A DNA stretch of 16,273 bases from an uncultured Bacteroidales bacterium. Its GTDB lineage: Bacteria; Bacteroidota; Bacteroidia; Bacteroidales; WCHB1-69. The stretch covers positions 1 through 16,273 of the forward strand of contig CALECM010000081.1 in NCBI GenBank assembly GCA_937949745.1, given 5' to 3'. The notes beneath the pieces were generated by a model. That model did not search any database, was not told the origin of the DNA, and was given only the letters and a program-made list of their open reading frames with translations. Positions 16,101 to 16,273 of this stretch are shown here, one piece after another. Made by a program: the position numbers and the translations under genes. Every line of letters starts with the position of its first letter. Positions within the stretch are counted from its first letter, which is position 1.

Positions 16101-16273
16101 AATACAGATTCTCCTGATCACCCCGTCGACCAGCATTTCACAGGCACCGCATTTTCCTATACCGCATTCCAGACTTCTTTCCCGTCCCGCCAGACTATGG
16201 CTGTGAGTGGGAAGGCCTGCCTGATGCAAAGCGGCCGCAATCGTATAACCTTTATTTCCCGTAATCATTCTTC
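13110..16273 (-). CDS. Multi-cofactor FAD/iron-sulfur dehydrogenase: fused HcnA-HcnB-ferredoxin-BFD-HcnC-like protein (5' partial)
   Basis: Residues are counted from the Met at 16268, which is probably internal: the frame stays open to the edge, and about 15-25 residues of the first domain are missing. Domains in order: Fer2_4 [2Fe-2S] (1-75; Cys35, 40, 43, 55); pyridine-nucleotide-disulfide-type flavoprotein (88-400; GAGPAG at 96-101, second dinucleotide fold GAGNIG at 243-248); double [4Fe-4S] ferredoxin (430-490; Cys436, 442, 445, 449 and Cys470, 473, 476, 480); BFD-like [2Fe-2S] (578-632; Cys581, 583, 617, 622); DAO-type FAD oxidoreductase (678-1035; GGGITG at 685-690). These correspond to the gamma, alpha, ferredoxin and beta subunits of HcnABC, opine oxidase, D-hydroxyproline and archaeal proline dehydrogenases. 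It likely oxidises an amino or imino acid and passes electrons along the clusters; substrate and acceptor are unknown. No signal peptide is visible, so it is probably cytoplasmic. DPP IV lies 36 bp downstream. Confidence 0.88.
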   Translation of the reverse strand, partial: RMITGNKGYTIAAALHQAGLPTHSHSLAGRERSLECGIGKCGACEMLVDGVIRRICITKVDGVKKVDEVPQDFLPATTPPDLDKKIRVYKTKVVIIGAGPAGLACREELNKWDIPNIVLDNNDTIGGQFNMQTHQFFFFEKEPHFGGMRGFDIAKTLAGDDHSGIFLNSTVWDILEGKRVAVKNLADNSIYYVDAEYLVVGTGSVPFMPAFENDDLPGVYTAAVLQKMMNMEHTLLGKRILSIGAGNIGYLTSYQAVQAGAEVVGIIEAMDREGGFPVQANRVRRLGIPIITSHTLLKAIPNEDHTGITGAVLAECKNFVPVPGTEKIIRDIDVINICTGLIPDDALLIKGKTIFGLHAWGVGDAVRVGEGTCAVLRGKQAAMEIAMQVGKRVSYDDYLIISKEYIDSQQHPVPVLEESRKPEPERMNTKGFVVTDCLYGFACNPCAFACPYGAITKNSTSAVPVVDYDRCIGCMECVSRCPGLAIFGYNIAKNWLFLPFEYEVDEKAEVFLVNDKGEKVGEGFVEKIIRKSNKTHVARIKAVDITGEKMTCVTGFIVKDRYPEPLKQELTFETTKAPVFVCHCDDVHVDEIMAAIGNRDMISVDELKHITRIGMGPCRGKRCIPRVKQLLRNKGILVIGDASPRGPLSNQVTMSETYPSQNRPEFLTSVHGQATRKVECDIFVAGGGITGSALFRYFAESGKNVVMCNSGRGSSWRNIAGGRPAFSVPEIADISNHNLQIFRDLQSVTNINFKPTRYVGFAHDDPTYKALEASMAWSDAYMVDRKDFRKEISPRFNPDLTKYQAALITRNCWQATPGLVIDAVRNIGIEKGGIVLEDCRLLEVQKTGKGFMALVLTHDQEYVEYHCSHFANALGHNAAAFAEQLGWETGLYPVRHQAFITRRLPMLGKDGDALDMLIDRRHYKGFSAVYGQQLKETGQIIGCASPATDGQESGKDLKVNTESFVEICSEVFADWIPELTAVGFQAFWSGYYVEPRYIVDPAKGLLIGMRGHGFMLGQYLAKIYVDQLLGKEVPAYMDRLTLEGDGLSETAFK

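Noticed and set aside
13110..16273. Calling the large dehydrogenase a hydrogen cyanide synthase (HcnABC)
   Set aside because: All modules are shared with opine, proline, hydroxyproline and D-amino acid dehydrogenases, and no glycine-specific feature can be read from the sequence.

Overview
The window looks like chromosomal DNA from a Bacteroidota bacterium, most likely order Bacteroidales. This rests on: ribosomal proteins close in wording to Bacteroides/Parabacteroides versions (L24 tail, zinc-free 99-residue S14); TAnnTTTG (-7 type) boxes in front of several genes; almost no Shine-Dalgarno sequences; large OMP_b-brl_3/TonB-receptor-like outer-membrane proteins; and a secreted DPP IV-type peptidase. 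I see no tRNA, rRNA, insertion sequence, phage gene or CRISPR array.

Region 1 (1-3119, + strand) is the middle of the spc ribosomal-protein operon: rplX (first base or codon cut by the window edge), rplE, rpsN, rpsH, rplF, rplR, rpsE, tightly packed. It ends right after rpsE at a clear intrinsic terminator, where rpmD-rplO-secY would normally continue. Region 2 (3120-3818) holds one small secreted protein of unknown function plus short spacers. Region 3 (3819-8959, + strand) is a tandem pair of paralogous outer-membrane beta-barrel receptors (817 and 818 aa). Each has its own matching -7 box and leader, a nearly invariant plug, divergent loops and a conserved glycine-rich tail.

Region 4 (8968-16273, - strand) converges on the receptor pair with only 8 bp between stop codons. 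Read in its own direction it is: a very large multi-cofactor FAD/iron-sulfur dehydrogenase (5' end off the window), a periplasmic dipeptidyl peptidase IV homologue 36 bp downstream, then uvrC with its own near-leaderless promoter candidate. The dehydrogenase is the most unusual object here. It fuses into one chain what are separate subunits in HcnABC, opine oxidase, D-hydroxyproline dehydrogenase and archaeal proline dehydrogenase complexes: a [2Fe-2S] Fer2_4 domain, a pyridine-nucleotide-type flavoprotein domain, a double [4Fe-4S] ferredoxin, a BFD-type [2Fe-2S] domain and a DAO-type FAD amine-oxidising domain.

How they may work together (inference): the dehydrogenase-DPP IV pair could be a small catabolic unit in which the peptidase releases Xaa-Pro or Xaa-Hyp dipeptides in the periplasm and the dehydrogenase oxidises an imino or amino acid derived from them. 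The receptor pair is separately promoted and its ligand cannot be read from sequence. All coordinates and residue counts were worked out by hand; no database search was run.
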